Of a stretch of DNA of 64,000 nucleotides, positions 53,921 through 60,276 are shown piece by piece. The DNA lies in contig JADKFY010000003.1 of NCBI GenBank assembly GCA_016717305.1, forward strand, positions 307,227 to 371,226, written 5' to 3'. The position numbers and the translations under genes were made by a program. Under the pieces are notes generated by a model. The model was not told where the DNA came from, searched no databases, and saw nothing but the letters and a program-made list of their open reading frames with translations. Position 1 is the first letter of the stretch; every line of letters starts with the position of its first letter. The DNA is from Flavobacteriales bacterium (GTDB lineage: Bacteria > Bacteroidota > Bacteroidia > Flavobacteriales_F > PHOS-HE28).

Positions 53921-54571
53921 TCACACTAGTTCCAGTTCCTTTTTGGCGAGGTAGAAGTCGATCAACTCGATGCCCTTCTCATTCAACCGGGCATCCAGGT
54001 CCTTCAACGTTTTCGGTGGAGGCAGGATCACCTTGTCCCCTTTCTCCCAATTCATGGGCATTGCACAGCCATTGGCATCAACGGTTTGCATCGCTTCCAA
54101 GACGCGTTTGATCTCGGCCATGTTACGTCCAACATTCAACGGGTAATACATGATCAGTCGAATGATGCCCTTGGGATCGATGAAGAACACTGCCCGCACC
54201 GCAGCTGTGCTACTGGCATTGTCATGCAGCATTCCGTACAGGTGCGCCACTTTCATATCGATGTCGGCGATGATCGGAAAATCCATGAAAATGCCGGTCT
54301 TCTCCCTTACGTTCTGCACCCAAGCCACATGACTATGGATACTGTCGATGCTCTCCCCGATGAGCTTCGTGTTCCGTTCTGCGAACCACTTCTTCTCTTG
54401 GGCAAAACCAGATAGTTCCGTGGTGCAGACGGGGGTGAAATCGGCAGGATGTGAGAAAAGGATCGTCCAGCTATCCTTGATGTATTCGCTGAACTTCAAT
54501 GGTCCGGTGGTGGTAAGCGCTTCGAAATCCGGGGCTTGATCTCCGATGCGCGGCATGTTCGTTTGTTCCAT
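53921..54571 (-). CDS. peroxiredoxin (1-Cys/Prx6-type)
   Basis: Thiol peroxidase of 216 residues. The peroxidatic Cys49 lies in SHPADFTPVCTTEL. The C-terminal region with MNWEKGDKVILPPP is typical of the Prx6/AhpC-TSA1 1-Cys group, which needs an external thiol such as thioredoxin. The start at 54571 (MEQTNMPRIGDQAPDF) is taken; an ATG at 54556 is equally plausible. Divergent from the DUF2892 operon. A GTGA-N6-TCAC site and a TTCCTTTG element precede it with the locus-wide spacing. Confidence 0.92.
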   Translation of the reverse strand: MEQTNMPRIGDQAPDFEALTTTGPLKFSEYIKDSWTILFSHPADFTPVCTTELSGFAQEKKWFAERNTKLIGESIDSIHSHVAWVQNVREKTGIFMDFPIIADIDMKVAHLYGMLHDNASSTAAVRAVFFIDPKGIIRLIMYYPLNVGRNMAEIKRVLEAMQTVDANGCAMPMNWEKGDKVILPPPKTLKDLDARLNEKGIELIDFYLAKKELELV

Positions 54572-54595
54572 TCTCTTGTATCGGTTTGTATCCAA

Positions 54596-54603
54596 CAAAG
54601 GAA
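54596..54603 (-). promoter_or_regulatory. putative peroxiredoxin promoter -7 element
   Basis: TTCCTTTG on the minus strand, 7 of 8 to TAnnTTTG. The first base (54603) is 29.5 bp from the centre of the GTGA-N6-TCAC site at 54626-54639. Confidence 0.45.
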
Positions 54604-54625
54604 GTACCCTTACCGCGGAACCGCA

Positions 54626-54639
54626 GTGACATTCATCAC
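54626..54639 (-). promoter_or_regulatory. candidate Crp/Fnr site for the peroxiredoxin gene
   Basis: GTGACATTCATCAC, GTGA-N6-TCAC flanked A/A, near-palindromic; centre 54632.5. It is placed to activate the leftward peroxiredoxin promoter. Confidence 0.62.
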
Positions 54640-54657
54640 ACCCCACTCGCGCCTAGT

Positions 54658-54671
54658 GTGATGATCATCAC
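54658..54671 (+). promoter_or_regulatory. candidate Crp/Fnr site for the DUF2892-trxA operon
   Basis: GTGATGATCATCAC, a perfect 14-bp palindrome of the form GTGA-N6-TCAC, flanked T/G; centre 54664.5. It is exactly 32 bp from the neighbouring site, about three helical turns. Confidence 0.68.
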
Positions 54672-54693
54672 GCGCTCTGGCCGCTGGAGTTCT

Positions 54694-54701
54694 GACCTTT
54701 G
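54694..54701 (+). promoter_or_regulatory. putative DUF2892-trxA operon promoter -7 element
   Basis: GACCTTTG, 7 of 8 to TAnnTTTG, 19 bp before the first ATG, starting 29.5 bp from the centre of the palindrome at 54658-54671. Confidence 0.45.
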
Positions 54702-54720
54702 CACCACAAACAACGAATCG

Positions 54721-54921
54721 ATGATACCGAACATGGGAAGTATGGATCGCACGATCCGCATATTGGCAGCAGTGGCTATCGCGGCCTTGTACTTCGCGAA
54801 TGTGATCACGGGCACATTGGGGGTCGTGCTGCTCATCATAGCCGCGGTCTTTCTCATTACCGGCTTCGTGAGTTTTTGCCCGTTGTATGCCCCTTTCAAG
54901 TTCAGCACACGCAAGAAATGA
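54721..54921 (+). CDS. DUF2892-family (YgaP-like) membrane protein
   Basis: 66 residues with two hydrophobic segments (IRILAAVAIAALYFANVI and GVVLLIIAAVFLITGFVSF) separated by a short loop, then CPLYAPF, the typical DUF2892 layout (family start NMGxxDRxIRI). ATGs at 54733 and 54742 are alternatives. In YgaP this fold anchors a rhodanese; here a separate rhodanese gene follows two genes later. The last bases overlap the next gene (ATGA). Confidence 0.85.
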   Translation: MIPNMGSMDRTIRILAAVAIAALYFANVITGTLGVVLLIIAAVFLITGFVSFCPLYAPFKFSTRKK

Positions 54922-55127
54922 AGCGAGGCGTTTGGATCACGGGGATCGGCATTGGTATTGGCGCCTTATTGGGCTGGTACTATTGGAGCCAATGGGGCTG
55001 CACCACGGGTTGCGGGATCACCAGCAGTCCGGTGAACAGTTCACTGTACGGAGCCCTCATGGGTGGCTTGGTCATGAACCTGTTCAAGAAGGAGGAGAAA
55101 CAACAAACCAAAACAACCAATAACTGA
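54918..55127 (+). CDS. DUF6132-family small membrane protein
   Basis: 69 residues. An N-terminal hydrophobic helix (VWITGIGIGIGALLGWYYW) is followed by WGCTTGCGITSSPVNSSLYGA, in which GCxxGC and ITSxP are the DUF6132 hallmarks. A second hydrophobic segment and a polar tail end the protein. The paired cysteines face a sulfur-handling context, but no function is established. It overlaps the preceding gene by 4 bases and abuts the rhodanese gene. Confidence 0.82.
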   Translation: MKRGVWITGIGIGIGALLGWYYWSQWGCTTGCGITSSPVNSSLYGALMGGLVMNLFKKEEKQQTKTTNN

Positions 55128-55433
55128 ATGCTGCGCACACTTTTCGGAATGGGTCCCAAAGTGGACCTGAAGGAACTCAAGGCCAACGGTGCCATGATCT
55201 TGGACGTTCGTACCAAGGAGGAATTCGCATCGGGCCACGTCAAAGGGTCGGTGAACATTCCACTGGACAAGCTACAGAAGGAAATGCACAAGCTGCCCAA
55301 GGGGAAACCCGTGATCGCCTGTTGCCTTAGTGGAGGTCGCAGCGGCAGCGCTGTATCCATGCTGAAGGCTGAAGGCATCGACGCATACAATGGGGGTGGC
55401 TGGGCCAGTTTGAACAGCGTTCTCAAAGGCTGA
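55128..55433 (+). CDS. single-domain rhodanese-like protein
   Basis: 101 residues, cytoplasmic sulfurtransferase of the GlpE type. ILDVRTKEEFASGHVKGSVNIP (split across residues 24-45) is the substrate-side motif, and the active loop is Cys66 in CCLSGGRSG (C-L-S-G-G-R). A second cysteine, Cys65, directly precedes it. It starts immediately after the DUF6132 stop and overlaps the next gene by one base, within the operon from 54721 to 55975. Confidence 0.92.
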   Translation: MLRTLFGMGPKVDLKELKANGAMILDVRTKEEFASGHVKGSVNIPLDKLQKEMHKLPKGKPVIACCLSGGRSGSAVSMLKAEGIDAYNGGGWASLNSVLKG

Positions 55434-55672
55434 TGCACGCATTGGCCAAAAATTGGACGCTTGTGCGCGTGATCCGATTGGTTCTCGCTTGCGCGTTCTT
55501 GGCCGCCGGCATCGCCAATGGCGATACCATCGCGTTCGTGGCCGCGGCGATACTCGGTGTCCAGGCCATTTTCAACGTGGGTTGTGCAGGGAATTCCTGC
55601 GCCGCGGCCCAGATAGAAAATAGAGCGGTATCCGGTGCGGATAAGAAAATCACCTACGAAGAAGTAACCTGA
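55433..55672 (+). CDS. small membrane protein (DUF2892-like) with Cys motif
   Basis: 79 residues. Two hydrophobic segments (VIRLVLACAFLAAGIANGD region and TIAFVAAAILGVQAIFNVG) are followed by the cysteine motif GCAGNSCA and a polar tail. This matches small YgaP-like proteins that accompany rhodaneses in Bacteroidota. The start ATG shares one base with the rhodanese stop (TGATG). The function is probably membrane association of sulfur transfer (inference). Confidence 0.8.
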   Translation: MHALAKNWTLVRVIRLVLACAFLAAGIANGDTIAFVAAAILGVQAIFNVGCAGNSCAAAQIENRAVSGADKKITYEEVT

Positions 55673-55675
55673 GCC

Positions 55676-55975
55676 ATGGCAACCACATTCAAAGACCTGA
55701 TCAATAGTGAAAAGCCGGTGTTGGTCGACTTCTTCGCCGAATGGTGTGGCCCATGCAAAATGATGAAGCCCATTTTGGACGAATTCAAGGCACAGGTCGG
55801 CGACAAGGTTGTTGTGATAAAGGTGGACGTGGACAAGAACCCGGCAGCTGCGCAGGCCTACAATGTGCGCGGTGTGCCCACCTTGGCGATCTTCAAAAAG
55901 GGCCAAGTGGTTTGGCGGAAGTCCGGTGTAATGTCAGCGTCACAATTGAACGAAGCACTGCTCCCGTTCCTATGA
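55676..55975 (+). CDS. trxA: thioredoxin
   Basis: 99 residues with the redox motif WCGPC (Cys24, Cys27), the cis-proline in VRGVPTLAIFKKG and the usual thioredoxin length. Last gene of the sulfur operon, where it could reduce the peroxiredoxin or resolve persulfides made by the rhodaneses. Its 3' end overlaps that of the convergent Crp/Fnr gene by six bases. Other trx genes are likely elsewhere, so this would be a specialised paralogue. Confidence 0.93.
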   Translation: MATTFKDLINSEKPVLVDFFAEWCGPCKMMKPILDEFKAQVGDKVVVIKVDVDKNPAAAQAYNVRGVPTLAIFKKGQVVWRKSGVMSASQLNEALLPFL

Positions 55976-56590
55976 GGGCGGGTTCCAAGCGGCACTGACG
56001 TGTACCTCCAGAGAGCCCCTTGCGATCGTCACTCGACCATCGTGTTGTAGTTGGTGCAACAAACGAGTGATCACTTCGCGCGGGGAATTCAACTCATGTG
56101 CTATGTCTTGGTGCGTAGCCTTGATCACATGGCTTCCTGTCGCTTGGACCCGCTTCACCAGATAATCCCACAGTTGTTCATCCAGTTTCCGGAAGGCGAC
56201 AACCTCGATCGTTTCGAGTAGTTCCCCGAAACGTTGGGCTTGTGTCTCACCCACAAAGTGGCGCCATTCAGGGTGGACCATCCATTCCTCAGCGAAGCGC
56301 ACTGGCACCATCAATAGATCAGCATCTTCCTCCACGATGGCCATTACATTGCTTGTCTTCTTGCTCACACAACAAGTCAGCGACATGGCGCAAGTTTCGC
56401 CGGGCATGATGTGGTAGAGGAATCGCTCACGCCCTTCGCCGTCCTGTGCAAGGATGCGTAAACTACCTTTCTCCACAATTGGTACGTGGGTGATAGGGTC
56501 GCCAACACGCATCAATGTGTGACCTGCAGGAAATGACTTTCGCACTACCTCTCGGTCGAATTCAGCTTTAAGGATGGGATCAATGAACAT
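55970..56590 (-). CDS. Crp/Fnr-family transcriptional regulator, sulfur-locus type
   Basis: 206 residues with an N-terminal cyclic-nucleotide-binding-like beta roll and a C-terminal winged helix. Cys67, Cys73 and Cys74 in PGETCAMSLTCC form a thiol cluster typical of this subgroup and could sense sulfane sulfur or redox state. The Fnr iron-sulfur cysteines at the N-terminus are absent. The recognition helix SPREVITRLL keeps R171, E172 and R176, equivalent to CRP R180, E181 and R185 that read GTGA half-sites. Three GTGA-N6-TCAC sites lie at the promoters of this locus. The gene follows fumC on the same strand after 18 bp. Confidence 0.9.
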   Translation of the reverse strand: MFIDPILKAEFDREVVRKSFPAGHTLMRVGDPITHVPIVEKGSLRILAQDGEGRERFLYHIMPGETCAMSLTCCVSKKTSNVMAIVEEDADLLMVPVRFAEEWMVHPEWRHFVGETQAQRFGELLETIEVVAFRKLDEQLWDYLVKRVQATGSHVIKATHQDIAHELNSPREVITRLLHQLQHDGRVTIARGSLEVHVSAAWNPPS

Positions 56591-56608
56591 GGTGGCAATT
56601 TACCCCGA

Positions 56609-58003
56609 TCACCCCCCACTCACCATCAAACTAGGATCCACCCACTTGTCGAAGTCCTCGGCGCTGACGTAGCCCAATGTGAGCGCGGCCTGCTTCAGGG
56701 TGGTACCTTCCATGTGCGCCTTCTTTGCGATCTCTGCGCTCTTGTAGTAGCCGATGTGCGTGTTGAGTGCGGTAACGAGCATGAGTGAATTCTCAAGATG
56801 CCGCTGTAACACGGGTTTGTTGGGAAGAAGTCCTTCAGCACAATGGTCGTTGAAACTGACACAAGCATCACCGAGCAATCGCGCGCTTTCGAGAACGTTC
56901 GCCGCGATCACTGGTTTGAACACGTTCAGTTCGAACTGGCCCTGCATGCCGCCGACGCTCACCGTCACATCATTGCCGATCACCTGTGCGCACACCATGG
57001 TGAGGGCCTCGGGTTGCGTGGGATTCACTTTGCCAGGCATAATGGAAGAGCCGGGTTCGTTATCCGGAATGATCAATTCGCCGATGCCACTACGAGGACC
57101 GCTACTGAGCATACGGATGTCATTACCGATCTTGTTCAGTGACACAGCCAACCGCTTGAAGGAACCGCTTAGCTCCACCATCGCATCATGCGCTGCTAGG
57201 GCCTCAAATTTGTTCGGTGCGGTAACGAAGGGCAAGCCGGTAAGTTCTGCGATCTTCTTCGCAACGAGCACACTGTAGCCCTTCGGTGCATTGAGGCCGG
57301 TGCCCACGGCGGTGCCGCCCAATGCAAGTTCGCGGATCATTCCCAGCGCATTTTCAACCGCGCGGATGCCGTTGTCGAGCTGCTGCACATACCCGCTGAT
57401 CTCCTGGCCCAACGTAAGCGGCGTGGCATCCATGAAGTGTGTGCGGCCGGTCTTCACGATGTCCTTGAAGTCGTTGCTCTTTTGGGCAAGTGTATCCCGG
57501 AGCTTCTTCACTCCGGGCAGCGTGATCTTTGCGGCGGCAGTGTATGCCGCGATGTGCATTGCGGTCGGGAACGTGTCGTTGCTGCTCTGGCTCTTGTTCA
57601 CATCGTCGTTCGGGTTCAGCACCTTCTCTTCATCAGTGAGCTTGCCTCCGTTCAGGACGTGCGCGCGGTACGCCACCACCTCGTTCACGTTCATGTTGCT
57701 TTGCGTGCCGCTGCCTGTCTGCCAGATCACCAACGGGAATTGGTCGTCCAATGCACCTGTGAGGATCTCGTCGCAAACCTTGCCGATGAGGTCGCACTTC
57801 TCCTGCGGAAGTTTGCCCAGTTCCAAATTCGCCAATGCTGCTGCCTTCTTCAGGTAGGCAAATGCGTGGATGATCTCGATGGGCATGCTGGCGGGCGGCC
57901 CGATCTTGAAGTTGTTCCGGCTGCGTTCGGTCTGTGCGCCCCAGTATTTATCGGCGGGGACCTTCACCTCGCCCATAGTATCCTTTTCTATGCGGTAGTT
58001 CAT
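56609..58003 (-). CDS. fumC: class II fumarate hydratase
   Basis: Iron-independent fumarase of the citric-acid cycle, 464 residues. The superfamily signature GSSIMPGKVNPTQPEA is present, with GSGTQSNMNVNEV, SQSSNDTFPTAMHIA, KTGRTHFMDATPLT and GGTAVGTGLNAP, all of FumC rather than aspartase or argininosuccinate lyase. The start MNYRIEKDTMGEVKVPADKYWG is usual. It is followed after 18 bp by the Crp/Fnr gene on the same strand and preceded by two perfect palindromes. Confidence 0.97.
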   Translation of the reverse strand: MNYRIEKDTMGEVKVPADKYWGAQTERSRNNFKIGPPASMPIEIIHAFAYLKKAAALANLELGKLPQEKCDLIGKVCDEILTGALDDQFPLVIWQTGSGTQSNMNVNEVVAYRAHVLNGGKLTDEEKVLNPNDDVNKSQSSNDTFPTAMHIAAYTAAAKITLPGVKKLRDTLAQKSNDFKDIVKTGRTHFMDATPLTLGQEISGYVQQLDNGIRAVENALGMIRELALGGTAVGTGLNAPKGYSVLVAKKIAELTGLPFVTAPNKFEALAAHDAMVELSGSFKRLAVSLNKIGNDIRMLSSGPRSGIGELIIPDNEPGSSIMPGKVNPTQPEALTMVCAQVIGNDVTVSVGGMQGQFELNVFKPVIAANVLESARLLGDACVSFNDHCAEGLLPNKPVLQRHLENSLMLVTALNTHIGYYKSAEIAKKAHMEGTTLKQAALTLGYVSAEDFDKWVDPSLMVSGG

Positions 58004-58016
58004 TCTTCTTTGGTTG

Positions 58017-58072
58017 GGGCCGGATATATCCGGCCCGTACTATTATCTATTGGGTCGAGGCATGCCTCGACC
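58017..58072. repeat. two adjacent perfect palindromes (REP-like)
   Basis: GGGCCGGATATATCCGGCCC (58017-58036) and GGTCGAGGCATGCCTCGACC (58053-58072), each a perfect 20-bp palindrome, between the ArsC-like gene and fumC. A variant of the second, GTCGAG-gcatcg-CTCGAC, lies at 58467-58484 on the other side of the ArsC-like gene. Neither is followed by a clear T-run, so they look more like repetitive extragenic palindromes than terminators. Confidence 0.75.
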
Positions 58073-58130
58073 GTGCAGCTATCCTTCGATCAGATCCTGT
58101 ATGTTATCCATTGGCCGTCCGATCACGGCT

Positions 58131-58433
58131 TTATGTCCCTTCACCGACAATGGGTCGTTCGATCAGTTGCGGGTTCTCGTGCATCACGCGAACCCACTCG
58201 TGTTCGTTGAAACGGTAATTCGCGAATTTCTTCTTGAACAGTGGTTCCTTCTTCCTCAATAGGTCCTCCGCCTTCACGCCCAACTTCATGATCAGCATTT
58301 CCAGCTGTCGTTCGGTCATGGGGTCCTTCAGGTAATGGACCACCTTCGGCTTGATGCCATGCTCTTCCAGCAACGCCAACGCTTCACGGCTTTTACTACA
58401 GGATGCGTTATGGTAGATCGTGTAATTGGGCAT
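58131..58433 (-). CDS. ArsC-family (arsenate-reductase-like) protein, C-terminus frameshifted
   Basis: Thioredoxin-fold ArsC-family protein. MPNYTIYHNASCSKSREAL contains the catalytic-type cysteine, LKDPMTERQLEMLI is typical, and the end reads ENPQLIERPIVGEGT-stop. In relatives IERPIV is followed by V/xxG-x-KAVIGRP. Here VKGHKAVIGRPMDNIQDLIEG-stop is found in the next frame, ending at 58079. Removing one C at 58144-58145 joins them to give a normal 117-residue protein. True arsenate reduction is not certain; many members act on other substrates. It is flanked by REP-like palindromes. Confidence 0.82.
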   Translation of the reverse strand: MPNYTIYHNASCSKSREALALLEEHGIKPKVVHYLKDPMTERQLEMLIMKLGVKAEDLLRKKEPLFKKKFANYRFNEHEWVRVMHENPQLIERPIVGEGT

Positions 58434-58466
58434 TGTTCTAGTTCAACGCGGGCAACGGGCTTGTCG

Positions 58467-58484
58467 GTCGAGGCATCGCTCGAC
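58467..58484. repeat. REP-like hairpin between arsC-like and prfB genes
   Basis: GTCGAG-gcatcg-CTCGAC, 6-bp arms around a 6-base loop, related to the perfect palindrome at 58053-58072. It begins just before the prfB stop. Confidence 0.6.
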
Positions 58485-58485
58485 G

Positions 58486-59577
58486 CTACAGGCTCTGTCC
58501 GTGTTTCATCAAGTACGCTTTCAGGAACTCGTCGATGTATCCGTTCAGCACATCATCCACACTGCTGGTCTCGTATTCTGTGCGCACGTCCTTCACCAAT
58601 TTGTAGGGCTGTAGCACGTAGTTGCGTATCTGGCTTCCCCACTCGATCTTCTTCTTGCCAGCCTCGATCGCGCTGCGTTTCGTACGACGTCGTTCGAGTT
58701 CGGCCTCGTACAATTGGCTCTTCAAAAGTTGAAGTGCTTTGGTCTTGTTGTCGAGCTGGCTGCGGGTCTCGGTGTTCTCGATGATGATCCCGGTGGGCGC
58801 GTGTCGCAATCGGACACCGGTCTCCACCTTGTTCACGTTCTGGCCACCAGCACCGCCGCTACGGAAAGTATCCCAGGAGATATCCGCCGGATTGATGTCG
58901 ATATCGATGCTCTCATCAACCAACGGGAATACGTACACGCTCACGAAGCTCGTGTGGCGCCTTGCCTGGCTATCGAATGGACTGATCCGCACCAACCGAT
59001 GCACCCCGTTCTCACCTTTTAGCATGCCGAAGGCGAACTCGCCATCGATCTCGATCGTGGCTTGTTTGATGCCTGCCGCTTCGCCGTCCTGGTAGTCGAG
59101 CACCCGCACGCTGTAGCCGTTCTTATCGGCCCACATGCGGTACATGCGCAGCAGCATCAGCGCCCAATCGTTGCTCTCGGTACCACCTGCCCCACTGGTG
59201 ATCTGCACCACGGCGCTCAATGGATCCTCCTCGGCACTGAGCATATTCTTGAACTCCAGTTCCTCCAATGCATCCGACCCCTTCTTGAACTGGGCTTCCA
59301 ATTCCTCTTCGGGCACATCCTTCGCCTTGAAGAACTCGAACACCACGCCGAGATCGTCCACCTCGCGTTTCACGTTTTCGTACAGGCCCACCCAGCGCTT
59401 CAGTTCGCGGATCTTGTGCATCACCTGCTGGGCCTTCTTCTGATCATTCCAGAAATCGGGATCCAAGGTGTATTTCTCCTCTTCGAGGATGCGCCCACGT
59501 TTATCCTCGATCTCCAAATAGCCTTTCAGCGCATCCAGTCGGGTATTGAGGTCGTCGATCTTGTCGATGGTGATCAT
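58486..59577 (-). CDS. prfB: peptide chain release factor 2
   Basis: Class I release factor reading UGA and UAA. The anticodon-like tripeptide SPF (RISPFDSQARRHTSF), the catalytic GGQ in RSGGAGGQNVNKVE and the ESNDWALML segment are all present. Start MITIDKIDDLNTRL at 59577; an upstream in-frame ATG at 59613 adds basic residues only. The usual autoregulatory +1 frameshift site would fall at LDALKGYLE, but codons there are GCG CTG AAA GGC with no in-frame TGA, so the gene is read straight through. 363 residues. Confidence 0.95.
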   Translation of the reverse strand: MITIDKIDDLNTRLDALKGYLEIEDKRGRILEEEKYTLDPDFWNDQKKAQQVMHKIRELKRWVGLYENVKREVDDLGVVFEFFKAKDVPEEELEAQFKKGSDALEELEFKNMLSAEEDPLSAVVQITSGAGGTESNDWALMLLRMYRMWADKNGYSVRVLDYQDGEAAGIKQATIEIDGEFAFGMLKGENGVHRLVRISPFDSQARRHTSFVSVYVFPLVDESIDIDINPADISWDTFRSGGAGGQNVNKVETGVRLRHAPTGIIIENTETRSQLDNKTKALQLLKSQLYEAELERRRTKRSAIEAGKKKIEWGSQIRNYVLQPYKLVKDVRTEYETSSVDDVLNGYIDEFLKAYLMKHGQSL

Positions 59578-59676
59578 TGGCGTGCCCTTGGGGCGGCGAT
59601 CTTGGGGCGGCAAAAGTAAGTGGCCCGGGCGGAGGAAAGAAGGCCAAGGGACTTTAGCCCTATTCGCCTTGCACGT

Positions 59677-60132
59677 TCACGCGTCCACCAACGACTTCAG
59701 CGCACGCTCGACCTGATCCATGGAATAGCCCTTTCCCAGAAAATAGCGCACCAATTTTCCTCTCCGGATGAATGGGTCCGTATCCATTGAACGATCAGCG
59801 CGTTTGCGGATGGCATCCAGCAAAACTTGTTCGTACTCGTCGTTGTCGATCGCCTTGAGTCCAAGGGTGATGCAGGGACCGCTCACTCTTCTCATTTTCA
59901 ACGCCGCTTCGATCTTCCTTCTCCCCCACCCTTTCTGTCGGAATTTGCTCACCGCGAAATGCTCCGCGAACCGCGCTTCGTTCAAGTATCCTTCGCCGAT
60001 AAGTTGTGCAATTGCACTTTCCACCTCCCCCTGATGCGCGCCCCATGCGTAGAGTTTGTCGCGCACTTCTTGCTGTGCCCTTTCTTGTCGCGCACAGTAG
60101 TTGCGGGCTTTGGGGAGTATGGCGGGATCCAT
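59677..60132 (-). CDS. recX: regulatory protein RecX
   Basis: Modulator of RecA filaments, 151 residues of triple-helical RecX repeats. ARNYCARQERAQQEVRDKLY, QLIGEGYLNEARFAEHF, KFRQKGWGRRKIEAAL and YFLGKGYSMDQVERAL are the family's repeat signatures. Start MDPAILPKA at 60132; the ATG at 60165 is an alternative. recA is not in the window. It lies 99 bp after prfB on the same strand order and is divergent from the TPR regulator. Confidence 0.9.
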   Translation of the reverse strand: MDPAILPKARNYCARQERAQQEVRDKLYAWGAHQGEVESAIAQLIGEGYLNEARFAEHFAVSKFRQKGWGRRKIEAALKMRRVSGPCITLGLKAIDNDEYEQVLLDAIRKRADRSMDTDPFIRRGKLVRYFLGKGYSMDQVERALKSLVDA

Positions 60133-60252
60133 TGGTCGGTCTGCTCGGCGAAGATGGTGGATCAAAAGGTCATTTAGGCAATTGAATGGACCTCAGAAGT
60201 GATCCGATCAGTGATCAACGAACGACCGCGACGACCTCTACAACCCAACGCT

Positions 60253-60273
60253 TAGTTTTGGATCCTAGGATCC
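60253..60273 (+). promoter_or_regulatory. promoter and operator-like palindrome of the TPR regulator gene
   Basis: TAGTTTTG (60253-60260), perfect TAnnTTTG, is immediately followed by, and shares one base with, the perfect palindrome GGATCCTAGGATCC (60260-60273), four bases before the ATG at 60277. The palindrome would cover the transcription start. Confidence 0.5.
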
Positions 60274-60276
60274 GTA

